Shown here: in pieces, positions 52,926 through 61,360 of the stretch
How positions within the stretch are numbered: the first letter of the stretch is position 1
Layout: each line of letters opens with the position of its first letter
Assembly: GCF_007988825.1 (NCBI RefSeq)
Contig: NZ_BJUW01000002.1
Span: 268,804-332,803, forward strand
Direction: 5' to 3'
Origin: Microbacterium aerolatum
GTDB lineage: Bacteria > Actinomycetota > Actinomycetes > Actinomycetales > Microbacteriaceae
Length of the DNA: 64,000 nt
Translations under genes and position numbers: made by a program
Notes under the pieces: model-generated
The model's database searches: none
What the model was told of the DNA's origin: nothing
What the model saw: only the letters and a program-made list of their open reading frames with translations

Positions 52926-53702
52926 TCAGAGGTTCGCCTCGGCGTAGATGCGCAGCGCGTCGCGGACGAACTCCGCGCCGCGCGTGCCTCCGTCGGCGGT
53001 GGCGTAGTTGGCGCCGAAGCGCGGATCGGCGACGTACATCTCGCCGAGGCCGAGGATGTACTCCTTCGACGCCCCTGGGGTTCCCGGAACCCCGCTCAGC
53101 CACTCCACGTGGCGCTTCGCGAGTGCCTGCGCCTCTTCGGACTCGGGTGCAGCTCCGCTCTCTGCGGCGGCGATCCAGTCGCGTCCGAGGTCGGAGACGA
53201 GCTGCTGCCATTCGGCGCGCTCGGCATCCGTCATCCCGCGCCACCAGCGGTCGCTGTCGGCGTATGCCTGCTTGCCCCAGCGCTGCTCGACCTCCTCCTT
53301 GTACTGGGTGTGGTCGAATCCGTCGAACATGTTCTCTGCCATGAGAGACTCACCTGCTTCCAATGCGTTGATGGTTGATTCGACCGACGCGATCTGCCGC
53401 GCCAGCCGGTTCTGCTCCTCGCGCAGATACGCGAGGTGCGTCACAAGAGCGGATGCCGCATCGCCCGGCTCAGCCGAACGGCCGCTGAGCACCTGACCGA
53501 TCTGCGGCAGCCCGAGCCCGAGCTCCCGCAGCAGAAGGATCCGCTGCAGGCGCACGAGGGCGGCCTGGTCGTAGTGCCGATAGCCGTTGTGCGCGATGCG
53601 CGTGGGGGCGAGCAGCCCGATGTCGTCGTAGTGACGCAGCGTCCTGCTCGTGGTTCCGGCCAGGCGGGCGATCTCCTGGATCGACCAGTCGCGTGTGCTC
53701 AC
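52926..53702 (-). CDS. MerR-family regulator with TipAS domain
   Basis: This 258-residue regulator has the N-terminal MerR DNA-binding domain (WSIQEIARLAGTTSRTLRHYDDIGLL), a coiled-coil (about 85-115), and a C-terminal TipAS antibiotic-recognition domain rich in Trp and acidic helices. TipA-type regulators bind thiopeptides and other multidrug ligands. I start it at GTG 53702 with GGAGGG upstream. The promoter just upstream has the 19-bp spacer typical of MerR-activated genes, which implies autoregulation. Confidence 0.94.
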   Translation of the reverse strand: MSTRDWSIQEIARLAGTTSRTLRHYDDIGLLAPTRIAHNGYRHYDQAALVRLQRILLLRELGLGLPQIGQVLSGRSAEPGDAASALVTHLAYLREEQNRLARQIASVESTINALEAGESLMAENMFDGFDHTQYKEEVEQRWGKQAYADSDRWWRGMTDAERAEWQQLVSDLGRDWIAAAESGAAPESEEAQALAKRHVEWLSGVPGTPGASKEYILGLGEMYVADPRFGANYATADGGTRGAEFVRDALRIYAEANL

Positions 53703-53731
53703 GGCATCCCTCCGTTCCTCTCGATATCTCC

Positions 53732-53762
53732 ACGTTAGAAGTTGACGCGACGTCAAGGTCAA
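53732..53762 (-). promoter_or_regulatory. MerR-type promoter/operator of the TipAS regulator gene
   Basis: On the minus strand TTGACC (53757-53762) and TAACGT (53732-53737) are separated by 19 bp. The spacer holds the palindrome TTGAC-GTCGC-GTCAA (53742-53756). An overlong spacer carrying the operator is the hallmark of MerR-family control. Confidence 0.75.
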
Positions 53763-53765
53763 GCA

Positions 53766-53777
53766 GTTCTTGAGAAC
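53766..53777. promoter_or_regulatory. Dyad between divergent promoters
   Basis: GTTCT-TG-AGAAC lies between the MerR promoter and the DUF4097 promoter. The binding protein is unknown. Confidence 0.4.
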
Positions 53778-53781
53778 TATC

Positions 53782-53834
53782 TTGACCAACTCGCGATATA
53801 TCGTGTTACTCTCGACCCAACGCGATATATCGCG
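53782..53834 (+). promoter_or_regulatory. Promoter and twin PadR-type operators of the DUF4097-padR unit
   Basis: TTGACC (53782-53787) is followed 17 bp later by GTTACT (53805-53810). The palindromic word CGCGATATATCG occurs twice, at 53792-53803 in the spacer and at 53821-53832; the second extends to a perfect 14-bp palindrome. The copies are 29 bp apart. Both would block transcription when bound, fitting repression by the PadR protein of the same operon. Confidence 0.7.
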
Positions 53835-53863
53835 ACAACGGGAAACCAACCGAGGAGAACCCA

Positions 53864-54703
53864 ATGACCGAGAAGTGGCTCATCGCCCCGGGCGAGGAAC
53901 GCGTCATCGACATCGCTCAGGCGACCCGGCTCAAGGTCGGCCTGGTCGGTGGACAGGTCGACGTCATCGCCCACGACGAACCCGGCATCCGCATCGAAGT
54001 GAGCGGCGTGACGGTGAAAGACCTCCGCATCGAATCCGACGGAACGCAGATCGAGATCGACCACCCGCAGCTGGGCTGGGACAACTTCCTCGAGGTGTTT
54101 CGCAACTTCGGATCGGGCGGTCCGCGCGCCGAGGTGAGCGTCGCAGTCCCCCGCAGCATCGCCCTGAACCTCGGCGTCGTCAGCGCCGGCGCGCTCGTCT
54201 CCGGCCTCGCAAATGATGCCCGGCTCAACACCGTCTCCGGCGACATCATCGTCGACACCCACTCGGGCGACCTGACGCTGAACTCCGTCTCGGGCGACGT
54301 GCAGGTGCGCGGTCTCACGGGAGCCGCGAACGCGAACAGCGTCTCCGGTGACGTCGCACTCACCGGCTCGGTGCGCAAGGCGACCGTCGACACGGTCTCC
54401 GGCAGCATCTGGGTGGATGCCGCGGGCGCCGTCAACACCATCAACCTGAACACCGTCTCGGGTAACAGCACGATCCGTCTCGAGGAGACACTGCCTGCCA
54501 ACTACGTCGTGCGCTCGATGAGCGGCGGGGTGATGATCGACGGCGTCGACCGGGGAAACTCGGGACCCACGAACTTCACCGGATCCACCGGCGAACTCGC
54601 CGGCTCGTTCGTCGACCTGCGCACCAACTCGGTGTCGGGCGACACGACGGTCCTGCGCCGGCCGCTGACCACGGTCGCCGACGACGAGGAGTGGGACTCA
54701 TGA
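53864..54703 (+). CDS. DUF4097-family beta-helix protein
   Basis: This 279-residue protein has repeated strands with the core (N/D)(S/T)VSGDxxV, about seven copies between residues 120 and 265, which predict a right-handed beta-solenoid. No signal peptide or TM helix is seen, so it should be cytoplasmic. GAGGAGA precedes ATG 53864. It overlaps padR by 4 bp. DUF4097 and PadR genes are often paired, but the role of the solenoid is unknown. Confidence 0.88.
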   Translation: MTEKWLIAPGEERVIDIAQATRLKVGLVGGQVDVIAHDEPGIRIEVSGVTVKDLRIESDGTQIEIDHPQLGWDNFLEVFRNFGSGGPRAEVSVAVPRSIALNLGVVSAGALVSGLANDARLNTVSGDIIVDTHSGDLTLNSVSGDVQVRGLTGAANANSVSGDVALTGSVRKATVDTVSGSIWVDAAGAVNTINLNTVSGNSTIRLEETLPANYVVRSMSGGVMIDGVDRGNSGPTNFTGSTGELAGSFVDLRTNSVSGDTTVLRRPLTTVADDEEWDS

Positions 54704-55332
54704 CCCCCGCCGTCTTCTCGCACGGCGACCTGCGTCTGTACCTGCTGTCGCTGCTCGCCGAGGCGCCGCAGCACGGCTACGGCATCATCCAGGCACTGAC
54801 GGACCGCACCGGAGGCACGTACACCCCGAGTGCCGGCACCATCTACCCGCGGCTCGCGAAGCTCGAGGAGGAGGGTCTGGTCACGAAGACCGTCGACGGC
54901 CGCACCACGATCTATGCGATCACGGATGCCGGTCGCGCCGAGCTCGCTGGCCGTGAGGGCGATCTCGCCGGCATCGAGTCGGGCCTTGCCGATTCGGTCC
55001 GCCTCATCGCCAGCGAGGTGCGCCAGAGCGTGCAGGAGGCGATGAAGAGCCTTCGCGCAGACCTCGCCGCCGCGGCGAACGATGAGCGGACCGCGGCGAA
55101 GACGCGGCCCTCGACCGCGCGGCCGATGGGCGACGAGCGGGGCACGAGTCGTGAGCAGCTTCATCGGGCGGATGCGTCCGTCAACGCCTTCCGCGCACGG
55201 GTGCGCACCGATCTGCGGACGCACGTCGCGCGCGGCGGAGTGCTCGCCGAGAGCGTCGTGACGGAACTCGAGAACGCCCTGGATGCCGCGGCGCGCGCGG
55301 TGACCCGAGCACTGGGCTCGCCGGACCGCTGA
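54700..55332 (+). CDS. PadR-family transcriptional regulator
   Basis: This 210-residue regulator has the PadR winged helix (LLSLLAEAPQHGYGI, TYTPSAGTIYPRLAKLEEEGLV) and a longer than usual C-terminal helical region with an Ala/Arg-rich stretch. It begins with an ATGA overlap with DUF4097. Two CGCGATATATCG palindromes at the operon promoter are its likely operators. The inducer is unknown. Confidence 0.94.
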   Translation: MTPAVFSHGDLRLYLLSLLAEAPQHGYGIIQALTDRTGGTYTPSAGTIYPRLAKLEEEGLVTKTVDGRTTIYAITDAGRAELAGREGDLAGIESGLADSVRLIASEVRQSVQEAMKSLRADLAAAANDERTAAKTRPSTARPMGDERGTSREQLHRADASVNAFRARVRTDLRTHVARGGVLAESVVTELENALDAAARAVTRALGSPDR

Positions 55333-55344
55333 AACGGCTGCTGG

Positions 55345-55887
55345 CTACTCGGCCCAGATCTCGGGCTGGTCGTCGGGAACGGACTCCTCCAGCGGCACGA
55401 CCAGGACGGAACGGTGCTGCCGGTGGGCCAGCCGGGCTGCCACAGACCCGGTGAAGAACTCGCGGATCGATTCACCCAGGCCCCGTTTGCGCGTGCCGAC
55501 GACGATGAGCTGCGCGTCGAGCTTGTTCGCCAGCTGCTTGATCGCCAGAGCCGGGTCGCCGACGAGCTGGCGCGCCGTCCAGTTCAGGCCGCTCCCCTGC
55601 AGTGCGGTCGCCGATTCGGCCTGCACCTCGTCGAACTCGGCGGCGCCGGCTTCGATGTTCAGATCGATCGGTGCGGAGTGGACGTAGCCGTCCGGATCCT
55701 CGTACGTCACGAACCGCGTGACGTCGACGTGGACGACAACGAGGGGCGCACTCAGCAGCTTCGCGAAGCGCGCGGCCTCCTCCAGCACGTGCGAGGCCTG
55801 ACCGGGCTGCATGCCCACGATCACCGCCTTCTGCAGTGCGGCATTCTGGGCCGTTTCGTCGGACGGGGAGGAAGCCTGGTCACTCAT
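55345..55887 (-). CDS. Universal stress protein (UspA family)
   Basis: This 180-residue protein has one Usp domain, with the ATP-binding pattern G-x2-x-x-G-x-G then (F)TGS in VVGTRKRGLGESIREFFTGSV (split as VVGTRKRGLG and FFTGSV). I start it at ATG 55887 with AAGGGA upstream; the open frame to 56241 crosses the divergent DUF3073 gene. Its expected role is nucleotide-dependent stress adaptation. Confidence 0.92.
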   Translation of the reverse strand: MSDQASSPSDETAQNAALQKAVIVGMQPGQASHVLEEAARFAKLLSAPLVVVHVDVTRFVTYEDPDGYVHSAPIDLNIEAGAAEFDEVQAESATALQGSGLNWTARQLVGDPALAIKQLANKLDAQLIVVGTRKRGLGESIREFFTGSVAARLAHRQHRSVLVVPLEESVPDDQPEIWAE

Positions 55888-56037
55888 GGATATCGTTCCC
55901 TTCACCTGCCGGCGAAGGCCAGAGGACCTGGCCCTCGTGCTATCCTGAATGCTACTCTTACCGGCCGCACGCCGGTGTCGTGAAATGCCCCGGGCGCCTG
56001 ATCGCCCGGCAGCTGAACTCGTTAGGGGGTCTCGCGC

Positions 56038-56226
56038 ATGGGCCGTGGCCGTCAGAAGGCGAAACACACCAAAATCGCCCGCGAACTCAAGGCGTACAGT
56101 CCGTCGGTGAACTACTCCGCTCTCGAGCGCGAGCTTGCTCACCCGTCGGACGACGAGAACGCCTACGTCGACAAGTGGGCCGACGAGTACGCGGACGAAG
56201 ACGAAGACGAGCTCGAGAAGGCCTGA
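56038..56226 (+). CDS. DUF3073 small protein
   Basis: This 62-residue protein is highly conserved in actinobacteria. It starts MGRGRQKAKHTKIARELK (basic, possibly nucleic-acid binding) and ends in a strongly acidic tail rich in Glu and Asp. AGGGGG precedes the ATG. The function is unknown. A clear hairpin terminator follows. Confidence 0.93.
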   Translation: MGRGRQKAKHTKIARELKAYSPSVNYSALERELAHPSDDENAYVDKWADEYADEDEDELEKA

Positions 56227-56241
56227 CCTCTCGCGCCGCAT

Positions 56242-56267
56242 GACCCCGCCACTACGGTAGCGGGGTC
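56242..56267 (+). terminator. Terminator after DUF3073
   Basis: GACCCCGC and GCGGGGTC form a perfect 8-bp stem around a 10-base loop that can pair further (CTAC/GTAG). It is followed by TTCGTCGT. It may also serve the convergent MFS gene. Confidence 0.8.
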
Positions 56268-56310
56268 TTCGTCGTGCCTCCGGCCGCCCGGTCCCTGATG
56301 GCTGGCGAGA

Positions 56311-57618
56311 TCACCAGCGGCCATGGCGCGACTCCCACTCGTCCTCGACGGTGCGCCGCCGGCCGGCGATGATCCCGAACGGGATCGATACGACGAGCAC
56401 GGCGCCGATGACGATCAGCGAGACGGTCCAGCCGCCGGTGAGGTCGTGAAGCACTCCCACCAGCAGCGGGAAGACCGCTGCGAAGACGTATCCGGAACTC
56501 TGCACGAAGCTGCTCAGCGCGACCGCGCTCTCCGGCGTACGGGCGCGGATGCTGATGAGGACGAGCGCCAGGGGGAACAGCACGCCGACGGTCCCGAAGA
56601 TCGCGACCCAGAGCCAGACGGTCACGCTGTTCGACCAGAACAGCAGCCCGAGCACTCCCGTGATCCCGCAGGCGACGGCGATCGCGAACAGCGTCCTCGT
56701 CGCCTGGAACCGGACCACCAGCACCGGCACGAGCAGTGACGCCGGCAGCCCCATGGCGGCGAACAGCGACAGCAGCAGTCCCGCGACGGCGGGGGAGACG
56801 CCGGCGACGTCGGTGACGATGGCCGGCAGCCATGCGAACGAGACGTAGGCCATGATCGACGAGGTGCCGAACACGACGGCGATCGCCCACGCGAGCGGCA
56901 GCCGCAGCAGCCGCGAGAACACGCGCGAGTTCGCGGGGGCGACCGCGATCGGGCCGGTGGAGAGCTCGGCGGGGTCGATCGCCTGTGCGGCCTGCGCCCC
57001 AGGGACTCCAGCGTCACGTCGAGGGGATGCCGGCTGCCCTGCAGTCTTTCCGGCCGCGAGCATCACGATCCACGGCACGGCTCCGGCAATGGCGAAGACG
57101 CCCCACACTCCGAGCGAGAAGCGCCAGCCCGCGGCATCCGCCACCGGCACCGCGACGAGCGGCGGCAGGAACGTCGACAGCGACATCGCCGTCGTGTAGA
57201 GCGTCATCATCGTGCCGATGCGGTCGGGGAAGTATTTCTTCACCAGCGGCGGCAGCAGGATGTTGCCCATCCCGACGCCGGCGAAGATCAGTGCCGACGT
57301 GAGGAGCAGCGGGATCGACCCGAACGAGAGGCCGCGCAGGATCAGACCCGCGGCGATCACCAGGAGGGCGATGACGGTGACGCGCTCGATGCCGAGTCGG
57401 CGTTCGAGCAGCGGCGTGCACAGGCCGAACACCGCGAAGCACACCGGCGGGGCGGTGCCGATCAGCCCCACGATCGCCGTGGGGAGCGGGAAGTCGGCTG
57501 CGACGTGGTCGAGCAGGGGTGACAGCGACGCGACCGCCGAGCGCAAAGAGAAGGCACAGAGCAGGATGCCGAGGACGGCGAGCACCCGTCCCCGCCACCG
57601 CGGGACGGGCGGCGTCAC
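56311..57618 (-). CDS. CynX/NimT-family MFS transporter
   Basis: This 435-residue protein has twelve TM helices and a short central loop rich in Pro/Ala. It begins WRGRVLAVLGILLCAFSLRSAVASLSPLL (seen in two parts), typical of CynX-type exporters of cyanate, nitroimidazoles or similar small molecules. The GTG start overlaps the purF stop by 4 bp, which ties its expression to purine synthesis. An unusual purine-linked exporter role is possible but unproven. Confidence 0.88.
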   Translation of the reverse strand: MTPPVPRWRGRVLAVLGILLCAFSLRSAVASLSPLLDHVAADFPLPTAIVGLIGTAPPVCFAVFGLCTPLLERRLGIERVTVIALLVIAAGLILRGLSFGSIPLLLTSALIFAGVGMGNILLPPLVKKYFPDRIGTMMTLYTTAMSLSTFLPPLVAVPVADAAGWRFSLGVWGVFAIAGAVPWIVMLAAGKTAGQPASPRRDAGVPGAQAAQAIDPAELSTGPIAVAPANSRVFSRLLRLPLAWAIAVVFGTSSIMAYVSFAWLPAIVTDVAGVSPAVAGLLLSLFAAMGLPASLLVPVLVVRFQATRTLFAIAVACGITGVLGLLFWSNSVTVWLWVAIFGTVGVLFPLALVLISIRARTPESAVALSSFVQSSGYVFAAVFPLLVGVLHDLTGGWTVSLIVIGAVLVVSIPFGIIAGRRRTVEDEWESRHGRW

Positions 57619-59087
57619 GAAGACTGGGAGCTCTCCACCCAGTCCAGGTACTCGTCGGTGACCGTGCCGGTGACGTAGCGTCCGTCGAAGCAGCTCATGT
57701 CGAGGTCGGTGACCTCGGATCCCTCGATGATCGCAGCCTTGAGGTCTTCGACCTCCTGGTAGACCAGGTGGTCGACGCCGAGTTCCTTGGCGATCTCGGG
57801 GATGGTGCGGCCGTGGGCGATCAGCTCATGCTTCGAGGGCATGTTGATGCCGTACACGTGCGGGTAGCGCACGGGCGGGGCGGCAGACGCGAACGTGACC
57901 GAGAGCGCGCCGGCATCCCTGGCCATCTGGATGATCTGCTTGCTGGTCGTCCCGCGCACGATCGAGTCGTCGATCAGCAGCACGTTCTTGCCCTGGAACT
58001 CGGTCGACATCGCGTTGAGCTTCTGGCGCACGCTCTTCTTGCGCACCGCCTGGCCCGGCATGATGAAGGTGCGCCCGACGTAGCGGTTCTTGTAGAAGCC
58101 CTCGCGGTACTCGATGCCGAGCTTGCGGGCGACCTCCATGGCCGAGGGCCGCGCGGAGTCCGGAATGGGCATGACGACGTCGATCTTGTCGCGCGGCACG
58201 TGCTTGGCGATGGTGTCGGCGAGACGCTCCCCCATGCGCAGGCGCGACTCGTAGACCGCGATGCCGTTCATGGTCGAGTCGGGGCGGGCGAGGTAGACGT
58301 ACTCGAACGCGCACGGGTACAGCTTCGCGTCTGTCGCGCACTGCTGCGAGAACAGTTCGCCCTGCTCGGTGATGAAGACGGCCTCGCCGGGCGCGACCTC
58401 GCGGACGACCTCATAGTCGCCGTTCTCGAGGACCAGCGACTCGCTCGCGACGATCCACTCGTCGCGGGTTCCGCCGTCGGCCGCCTTGCCGTCGCGGCGT
58501 CCGAGGATCAGCGGGCGGATGCCGAACGGATCGCGGAAGGCGAGCAGTCCGTAGCCGGCGATCACTGCGATGACGGCGTAGGCGCCCTCGATGCGCTCGT
58601 GCGTGCGGGTGACGGCCTCGAAGATGCGCTCGGGATCGAGGTCGACGTGGGAGGTCGTGGTCTGCAGCTCGCCGGCGAGCACGTTCAGCAGCAGCTCGGT
58701 GTCGCTGGACGAGTTCAGGTGCCGGCGGTCGCGCTTTGCCATGTCAGCGGTGAGCTCACGCGTGTTGGTGAGGTTGCCGTTGTGGATGAGGACGATGCCG
58801 TATGGCGCGTTCACGTAGAACGGCTGCATCTCCTCTTCGCTGGATGCCGTGCCCTTGGTGGCGTAGCGCACGTGACCGAGGCCGACGTTGCCGAGCAGGG
58901 AGCGCATGTCGCGGGTGCGGAAGGCCTCGCGCACCATGCCCTCTGCCTTGGTCGTGTGCATGACGCCATTGGGCTCGGCCGTGGCCATGCCGGTGGCGTC
59001 CTGCCCGCGGTGCTGCAGGAGCAGCAGTGCGTCGTAGATGTCCTGATTGACCGGGCCGCCTGCGACCACTCCGACGATTCCGCACAT
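57615..59087 (-). CDS. purF: Amidophosphoribosyltransferase
   Basis: This 490-residue enzyme starts directly MCGIVGV, so Cys2 becomes the N-terminal nucleophile after Met removal, without a propeptide. The glutaminase domain has LQHRGQDA. The phosphoribosyltransferase domain has the PRPP loop VLLIDDSIVRGTT. It transfers glutamine ammonia to PRPP, the committed step of purine synthesis. It lies 6 bp after purM and overlaps the MFS gene by 4 bp. Confidence 0.97.
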   Translation of the reverse strand: MCGIVGVVAGGPVNQDIYDALLLLQHRGQDATGMATAEPNGVMHTTKAEGMVREAFRTRDMRSLLGNVGLGHVRYATKGTASSEEEMQPFYVNAPYGIVLIHNGNLTNTRELTADMAKRDRRHLNSSSDTELLLNVLAGELQTTTSHVDLDPERIFEAVTRTHERIEGAYAVIAVIAGYGLLAFRDPFGIRPLILGRRDGKAADGGTRDEWIVASESLVLENGDYEVVREVAPGEAVFITEQGELFSQQCATDAKLYPCAFEYVYLARPDSTMNGIAVYESRLRMGERLADTIAKHVPRDKIDVVMPIPDSARPSAMEVARKLGIEYREGFYKNRYVGRTFIMPGQAVRKKSVRQKLNAMSTEFQGKNVLLIDDSIVRGTTSKQIIQMARDAGALSVTFASAAPPVRYPHVYGINMPSKHELIAHGRTIPEIAKELGVDHLVYQEVEDLKAAIIEGSEVTDLDMSCFDGRYVTGTVTDEYLDWVESSQSS

Positions 59088-59093
59088 GGGGTG

Positions 59094-60212
59094 TTACTTC
59101 GCTCCGTCCGCGTACGCGCCCACCAGGCGCACCGCACCGCCGTCGACGCCCTTGGCGCCCTCTTCGAACTCGCCGGCGGGGCGCTGGCCCATGCCGATCG
59201 TGGCAACCTGCCAGGCGTCGATGCCCTCGGTCGCCAGCGCCGCGATGGCGGCATCCTTCTGGCCCTGGTCGATGACCGCGAGGAACCCGATGCCGAGGTT
59301 CCAGGTGCCCTCGGTGTCGGTCAGCGGGGTGCCGGCGATGTCGCTGAGCACGCGGAACACCGGGCTGGGCGACCAGGTCGAACGGTCGACCTCGGCCCAG
59401 CTGCCGACGGGCAGCACGCGAGCGAGGTTGGCGGCGATGCCGCCGCCGGTGACGTGGCTGAGCGAGTGGATGCTGCCCTCGGCAAGCGCGTCGATCAGGC
59501 GCAGGAGCGGCTGCGTGTACAGGCGGGTCGGCTCGAGGAGCGTCTCGCCCCACGTGGTGCCGAAGTCGGCGGCGTCGTCGCCGTAGCCGATGCCCGCACC
59601 GGTGATGATGTGGCGCACGAGCGAGTAGCCGTTGGAGTGCAGACCGCTGGAGGCCAGCGCCAGGACGACATCGCCGTCCTGCACGCGGTCGGCGCCGAGT
59701 ACGGCATCCGCCTCGACGATGCCGGTGGCGGCACCCGCGACGTCGTAGTCGTCGACGCCCAACAGGCCCGGGTGCTCGGCGGTCTCGCCGCCGACAAGAG
59801 CCGTGCCGGTCGCCGTGCACGCGTCGGCGATGCCGCGGACGATGTCGGCGATGCGCTCCGGGACGACCTTGCCGCAGGCGATGTAGTCGGTCATGAACAG
59901 GGGCTTGGCCCCCACCACGACGATGTCGTCGACGACCATGCCGACCAGGTCCTGCCCGATCGTGTCGTGCTTGTCGATGGCCTGCGCGATGGCGACCTTC
60001 GTACCCACACCGTCGGTGCTGGTCGCCAGCAGCGGCTTGGTGTAGCCCAGCAGCGCGCTGGCGTCGAAGAGGCCGGCGAAACCACCGACACCGCCGAGCA
60101 CTTCGGGGCCGTGCGTCGCACGGACGGAGGTCTTCATCAGCTCGACGGCGAGATCGCCGGCAGCGGTGTCGACACCGGCTTCGGAATAGGGATTGGTGGA
60201 GGAGGCAGCCAC
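59094..60212 (-). CDS. purM: Phosphoribosylformylglycinamidine cyclo-ligase
   Basis: This 372-residue AIR synthetase has the family stretches STDGVGTKV, GMVVDDIVVVGA, ALVGGETAEHPG and HVTGGGI. It catalyses the ATP-dependent ring closure to aminoimidazole ribotide. The start is GTG 60212 (MAASSTNPYSEAGVD); a TACTCT hexamer ends 6 bp before it and no ribosome binding site is seen. It forms an operon with purF and the MFS gene. Confidence 0.97.
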   Translation of the reverse strand: MAASSTNPYSEAGVDTAAGDLAVELMKTSVRATHGPEVLGGVGGFAGLFDASALLGYTKPLLATSTDGVGTKVAIAQAIDKHDTIGQDLVGMVVDDIVVVGAKPLFMTDYIACGKVVPERIADIVRGIADACTATGTALVGGETAEHPGLLGVDDYDVAGAATGIVEADAVLGADRVQDGDVVLALASSGLHSNGYSLVRHIITGAGIGYGDDAADFGTTWGETLLEPTRLYTQPLLRLIDALAEGSIHSLSHVTGGGIAANLARVLPVGSWAEVDRSTWSPSPVFRVLSDIAGTPLTDTEGTWNLGIGFLAVIDQGQKDAAIAALATEGIDAWQVATIGMGQRPAGEFEEGAKGVDGGAVRLVGAYADGAK

Positions 60213-60218
60213 GAGACA

Positions 60219-60224
60219 AGAGTA
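60219..60224 (-). promoter_or_regulatory. -10 hexamer of the purM-purF operon, predicted leaderless
   Basis: TACTCT on the minus strand ends 6 bp before the purM GTG. No clear -35 and no PurR-like operator is seen. Confidence 0.45.
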
Positions 60225-60281
60225 CCGCCGCGCGGGGCGGGCAGATTCCGTGTGACCCGCTACGAAGCCCCCCTACCTCCC

Positions 60282-60287
60282 TAGGAT
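60282..60287 (+). promoter_or_regulatory. -10 hexamer of conserved hypothetical gene, predicted leaderless
   Basis: TAGGAT ends 7 bp before ATG 60295. The G run between them abuts the start codon. Confidence 0.4.
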
Positions 60288-60294
60288 GGGGGCC

Positions 60295-60900
60295 ATGGCC
60301 GACAAGCCGCAGTGGTTGATCCGCGAAGACGCCGGGGTGCCGGTGCTCATCGCGCTCGCGCTGCGGCAGATGCTCGGCATCCGCGAGCCGGAGGATCTGC
60401 CCAGTCTGCGCGACCTGCAGGTGCGCGCGCCGGATGCCACGGACGCGACCCCGGCGCTCGAGGAGCAGTGGCGCGAGTACTGGGACATGACGGTCGAGCC
60501 GCGTGCACATCCCTCCGATGTGCCGCTCGAGCTGATCGAGGGCTTCGACACGCTCGTCGCACTGCCGGCCAGCGGTTCCGAGGAGTTGCGCGAGGCGATC
60601 GCTCCGCTCGCCCCGACTGCGCTGCAGTACGCGCACGCCGCGCACAACCGCTATGTCAGCACGATGAAGACGGCCACCGGCGGCGGCGCATACCGTGCCT
60701 ACGCGAGTGCCATCGCCGAGTTCGAGCGAGAGGTGGGCAGGCGGGCGCACTCGTTCGAGTTGAACGTGCAGGTGCTGCCGTTCTCTCAGCGGGGACTGTG
60801 GTGGATCGGCGCACTGACCGTGGCGGTGACCGACGGGCTGCGACGCGATGTCGTGGCGTTCGACGCGGCGATCCGCCCGATCATCGGCGAACTCGCCTGA
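60295..60900 (+). CDS. Conserved hypothetical protein, soluble
   Basis: This is a 201-residue protein starting MADKPQWLIRED, with no signal peptide or TM helix. It is mostly helical, with an acidic-Trp stretch EEQWREYWDMTVEP and a C-terminal segment QVLPFSQRGLWWIGALTVAVTDGLRRD. It is divergent from purM across an 82-bp region. I do not recognise a family and assign no function. An ATG three codons earlier (60286) lies inside the -10 region. Confidence 0.78.
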   Translation: MADKPQWLIREDAGVPVLIALALRQMLGIREPEDLPSLRDLQVRAPDATDATPALEEQWREYWDMTVEPRAHPSDVPLELIEGFDTLVALPASGSEELREAIAPLAPTALQYAHAAHNRYVSTMKTATGGGAYRAYASAIAEFEREVGRRAHSFELNVQVLPFSQRGLWWIGALTVAVTDGLRRDVVAFDAAIRPIIGELA

Positions 60901-60974
60901 CCGGCGCGCCCTTGCGGGATGGATTCGGGCTGCTGACCGCGCTCAGAACCGACGAACCGAATACAGCATGATGG

Positions 60975-60989
60975 GCCGCGGAACGCGGC
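60975..60989. terminator. Short hairpin between convergent genes
   Basis: GCCGCG-GAA-CGCGGC forms a 6-bp GC stem with a triloop in the 95-bp gap between the hypothetical gene and the small membrane protein gene. Confidence 0.5.
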
Positions 60990-60995
60990 AGGGCC

Positions 60996-61310
60996 TCAGT
61001 CGGATTCGATGATCGTCTCGCGGTCGACGCGAACGACTCGGTCGTGCCGGCGGGCGATGCGCTCCAGCACCACGGCGACCATTCCGCCGAGCGCCAGGCC
61101 GATCGGCACGGTCCACAGCAGTGCGAATCCGAAGACCTGCCCCGGCGGGTAGACGACGTCGAGCGTCTGGGACGGCTCGTAATCGCCGACCATGGTCAGG
61201 ATGCCGGCGGCGATGATGCCCAGGATGACGCCGATGGCCATGAACACGCCGTAGCGCGGCACGCGCCGCACGGTCGCTTCGACGGTCTCATGGGCTTCGG
61301 GGGAGGACAT
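60996..61310 (-). CDS. Small two-helix membrane protein
   Basis: This 104-residue protein has two TM helices (about 22-42 and 60-84) and a basic-acidic cytoplasmic tail ending ETIIESD. The loop motif YPPGQVFGFALL is well formed. I start it at ATG 61310; the open frame beyond it is Arg-rich shadow. It lies 50 bp after the siderophore-interacting protein gene on the same strand. The function is unknown; similar proteins are sometimes labelled potassium transporter-related without evidence. Confidence 0.75.
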   Translation of the reverse strand: MSSPEAHETVEATVRRVPRYGVFMAIGVILGIIAAGILTMVGDYEPSQTLDVVYPPGQVFGFALLWTVPIGLALGGMVAVVLERIARRHDRVVRVDRETIIESD

Positions 61311-61360
61311 GCCTCCATTGTCCCACGGTCTCCGAGCGCGCGTCCCTCTGAGCAGGCGGC

